NCBI RefSeq assembly: GCF_001026695.1
Contig: NZ_LDNB01000002.1
Span: 407,029-471,028 of the forward strand
Length of the DNA stretch: 64,000 nucleotides
Source: Neobacillus vireti
GTDB lineage: Bacteria > Bacillota > Bacilli > Bacillales > Cytobacillaceae
Direction: 5' to 3'
Of the stretch, positions 63,059-64,000 are shown one piece after another. Below the pieces are notes generated by a model. That model was not told where the DNA came from. It made no database searches and saw nothing but the letters and a program-made list of their open reading frames with translations. Position 1 is the first letter of the stretch, and each line of letters opens with the position of its first letter. The translations under genes were made by a program, and so were the position numbers.

Positions 63059-63616
63059 ATGACAAAAAAGAAAAATGAACTTTGGGAATGGACAAAGGCC
63101 CTGTTGATTGCTGTAGCCTTGGCAGCGGTTATCCGCTACTTTCTTTTTGCTCCAATTGTAGTTGATGGCCTATCGATGATGCCGACATTGAAAGACCAAG
63201 ACCGAATGATTGTTAATAAGTTCAGTTATGAAATTGGAGAGCCGAAGCGGTTTGATATCATCGTTTTTCATGCCCCGGAGAAAAAGGATTATATAAAACG
63301 TGTAATTGGACTGCCAGGCGATACAATCGAGTATAAAGATGATACGTTATATGTTAACGGAAAAGCGTATAAAGAGCCGTATTTGGATGAATATAAAAAA
63401 CAAGTAGAGGACGGTCCGTTAACCGATCCGTTTACTTTGCAAGAAAAAATCGGCCGGCAAACAGTTCCGAAAGGGCAATTGTTTGTCATGGGAGATAATC
63501 GCCGCTGGAGTAAAGATTCCAGACACATCGGAACGATTCCAATGAGTAAGGTAATCGGGAAAACTAATGTTGTCTATTGGCCGATTAAAGATGCACATTT
63601 TGTTACAGTGAAATAG
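63059..63616 (+). CDS. sip: Type I signal peptidase SipS/LepB family
   Basis: This signal peptidase removes signal peptides from exported proteins at the outer face of the membrane. The 185 residues have one N-terminal membrane helix (about 13-33), the catalytic Ser 39 in VDGLSMMPTL, the catalytic Lys 80 in KDYIKRVIGLPGD, and the boxes GDNRRWSKDSR. GGTGGGGA precedes ATG 63059. It lies between rplS and rbgA, as in many non-subtilis Bacillus genomes. Confidence 0.94.
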   Translation: MTKKKNELWEWTKALLIAVALAAVIRYFLFAPIVVDGLSMMPTLKDQDRMIVNKFSYEIGEPKRFDIIVFHAPEKKDYIKRVIGLPGDTIEYKDDTLYVNGKAYKEPYLDEYKKQVEDGPLTDPFTLQEKIGRQTVPKGQLFVMGDNRRWSKDSRHIGTIPMSKVIGKTNVVYWPIKDAHFVTVK

Positions 63617-63628
63617 AACTTACTATCC

Positions 63629-63747
63629 AGCTTCAGCGCCTAGCCCCTCTATGGTCTACAGCCAATCCGTCATGAAGGTTAAAAAGCAACCTTCCTGCCG
63701 GCTTGTCTTATGCTATGCCTAAGGCTGGTCAAGGCGCTTACGCTTTT
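63629..63747 (+). repeat. Bacillaceae intergenic imperfect-palindromic repeat, copy B
   Basis: Copy B has CAGCGCCTAG at its left end and GGTCAAGGCGCTTACGCTTT at the right, and an internal stem GAAGGTT/AACCTTC (63674-63680 and 63688-63694). It matches the reverse complement of copy A. Its right end is adjacent to the rbgA ribosome binding site. Confidence 0.8.
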
Positions 63748-63763
63748 AGAGGAGGTGGCAGCT

Positions 63764-64000
63764 TTGACGATCCAATGGTTTCCTGGCCATATGGCCAAGG
63801 CTCGCAGAGAGGTCACGGAAAAGTTAAAACTGGTTGACATTATTTTTGAATTGGTTGATGCAAGAATCCCGTATTCCTCGCGAAACCCGATGATTGATGA
63901 AATTATCCAGCATAAACCAAGATTAGTCTTGTTAAATAAAGCGGATATGGCAGATAAAGACGTGACAAGGGAATGGATTGCCCACTTTGCGGATAAAGGG
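63764..64000 (+). CDS. rbgA: Ribosome biogenesis GTPase RbgA (YlqF), 5' part
   Basis: RbgA is a circularly permuted GTPase needed for late 50S assembly. The visible 79 codons begin [20 protein letters not shown] and continue with the [19 protein letters not shown] and the permuted G4 NKADM motifs. TTG 63764 follows AGAGGAGGTGG (63748-63758) at the edge of repeat B. The frame runs off the window end. Confidence 0.97.
   Translation, partial: MTIQWFPGHMAKARREVTEKLKLVDIIFELVDARIPYSSRNPMIDEIIQHKPRLVLLNKADMADKDVTREWIAHFADKG

Overview
The window is a stretch of chromosome from a low-to-moderate GC, endospore-forming member of the Bacillaceae, close to Bacillus/Neobacillus-type genomes. The evidence is a gene order almost collinear with the Bacillus subtilis pyr-to-rbgA region, a 27-residue SpoVM, PyrR-type attenuators, a FapR operator and AGGAGG-type ribosome binding sites. 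No rRNA, tRNA, prophage, transposase or CRISPR array was seen.

Layout. (1) 1-11821: pyrimidine operon pyrR-pyrP-pyrB-pyrC-pyrAA-pyrAB-pyrK-pyrD-pyrF-pyrE, with two visible PyrR-controlled attenuators (before pyrP and before pyrB) and overlapping reading frames from pyrC onward. (2) 11829-18600: convergent rqcH (minus strand), a Ca2+-type P-ATPase (yloB), yloC, remA, gmk, rpoZ. (3) 18715-31324: coaBC, priA, def, fmt, rsmB, rlmN, prpC, prkC, rsgA, rpe, thiN, a run for coenzyme A, replication restart, translation start and ribosome maturation, and Ser/Thr phospho-signalling. (4) 31417-34283: spoVM, rpmB (minus strand), yloU (Asp23 family) and the fatty-acid-kinase-like yloV/fakA. (5) 34342-45657: recG, then the fatty acid/phospholipid operon fapR-plsX-fabD-fabG-acpP with a clear promoter and FapR box, followed by rnc, smc and ftsY. 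(6) 45823-57986: an eight-gene operon not present here in B. subtilis. (7) 58048-64000: ylxM-ffh, rpsP-khpA, ylqD-rimM-trmD, rplS with an L19 leader, a type I signal peptidase, and the 5' part of rbgA.

The most unusual part is region 6, a 12 kb tightly coupled unit inserted between ftsY and ylxM. It encodes a secreted/membrane ectoprotein with an amidotransferase-like fold signature, an ABC ATPase and ABC-2 permease, a membrane protein with a long K/E coiled coil and Gly/Asn/Ser-rich linker, a MoxR AAA+ ATPase, a DUF58 protein, a BatA-like VWA membrane protein, and a large protein with two VWA-type metal-site motifs. It has a terminator before it (ftsY) and a separate promoter after it (ylxM). 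I infer a membrane chaperone/metal-site remodelling machine coupled to an ABC exporter. Its substrate is unknown.

Other features of note: two divergent copies of a ~115-bp imperfect-palindromic repeat (59832-59946 and 63629-63747) whose central hairpin shows compensating base changes; several unassigned inverted repeats in promoter-like positions; and genes found at this locus in B. subtilis (cys genes after pyrE, sdaAB/sdaAA before recG, ylqB) that are absent here.
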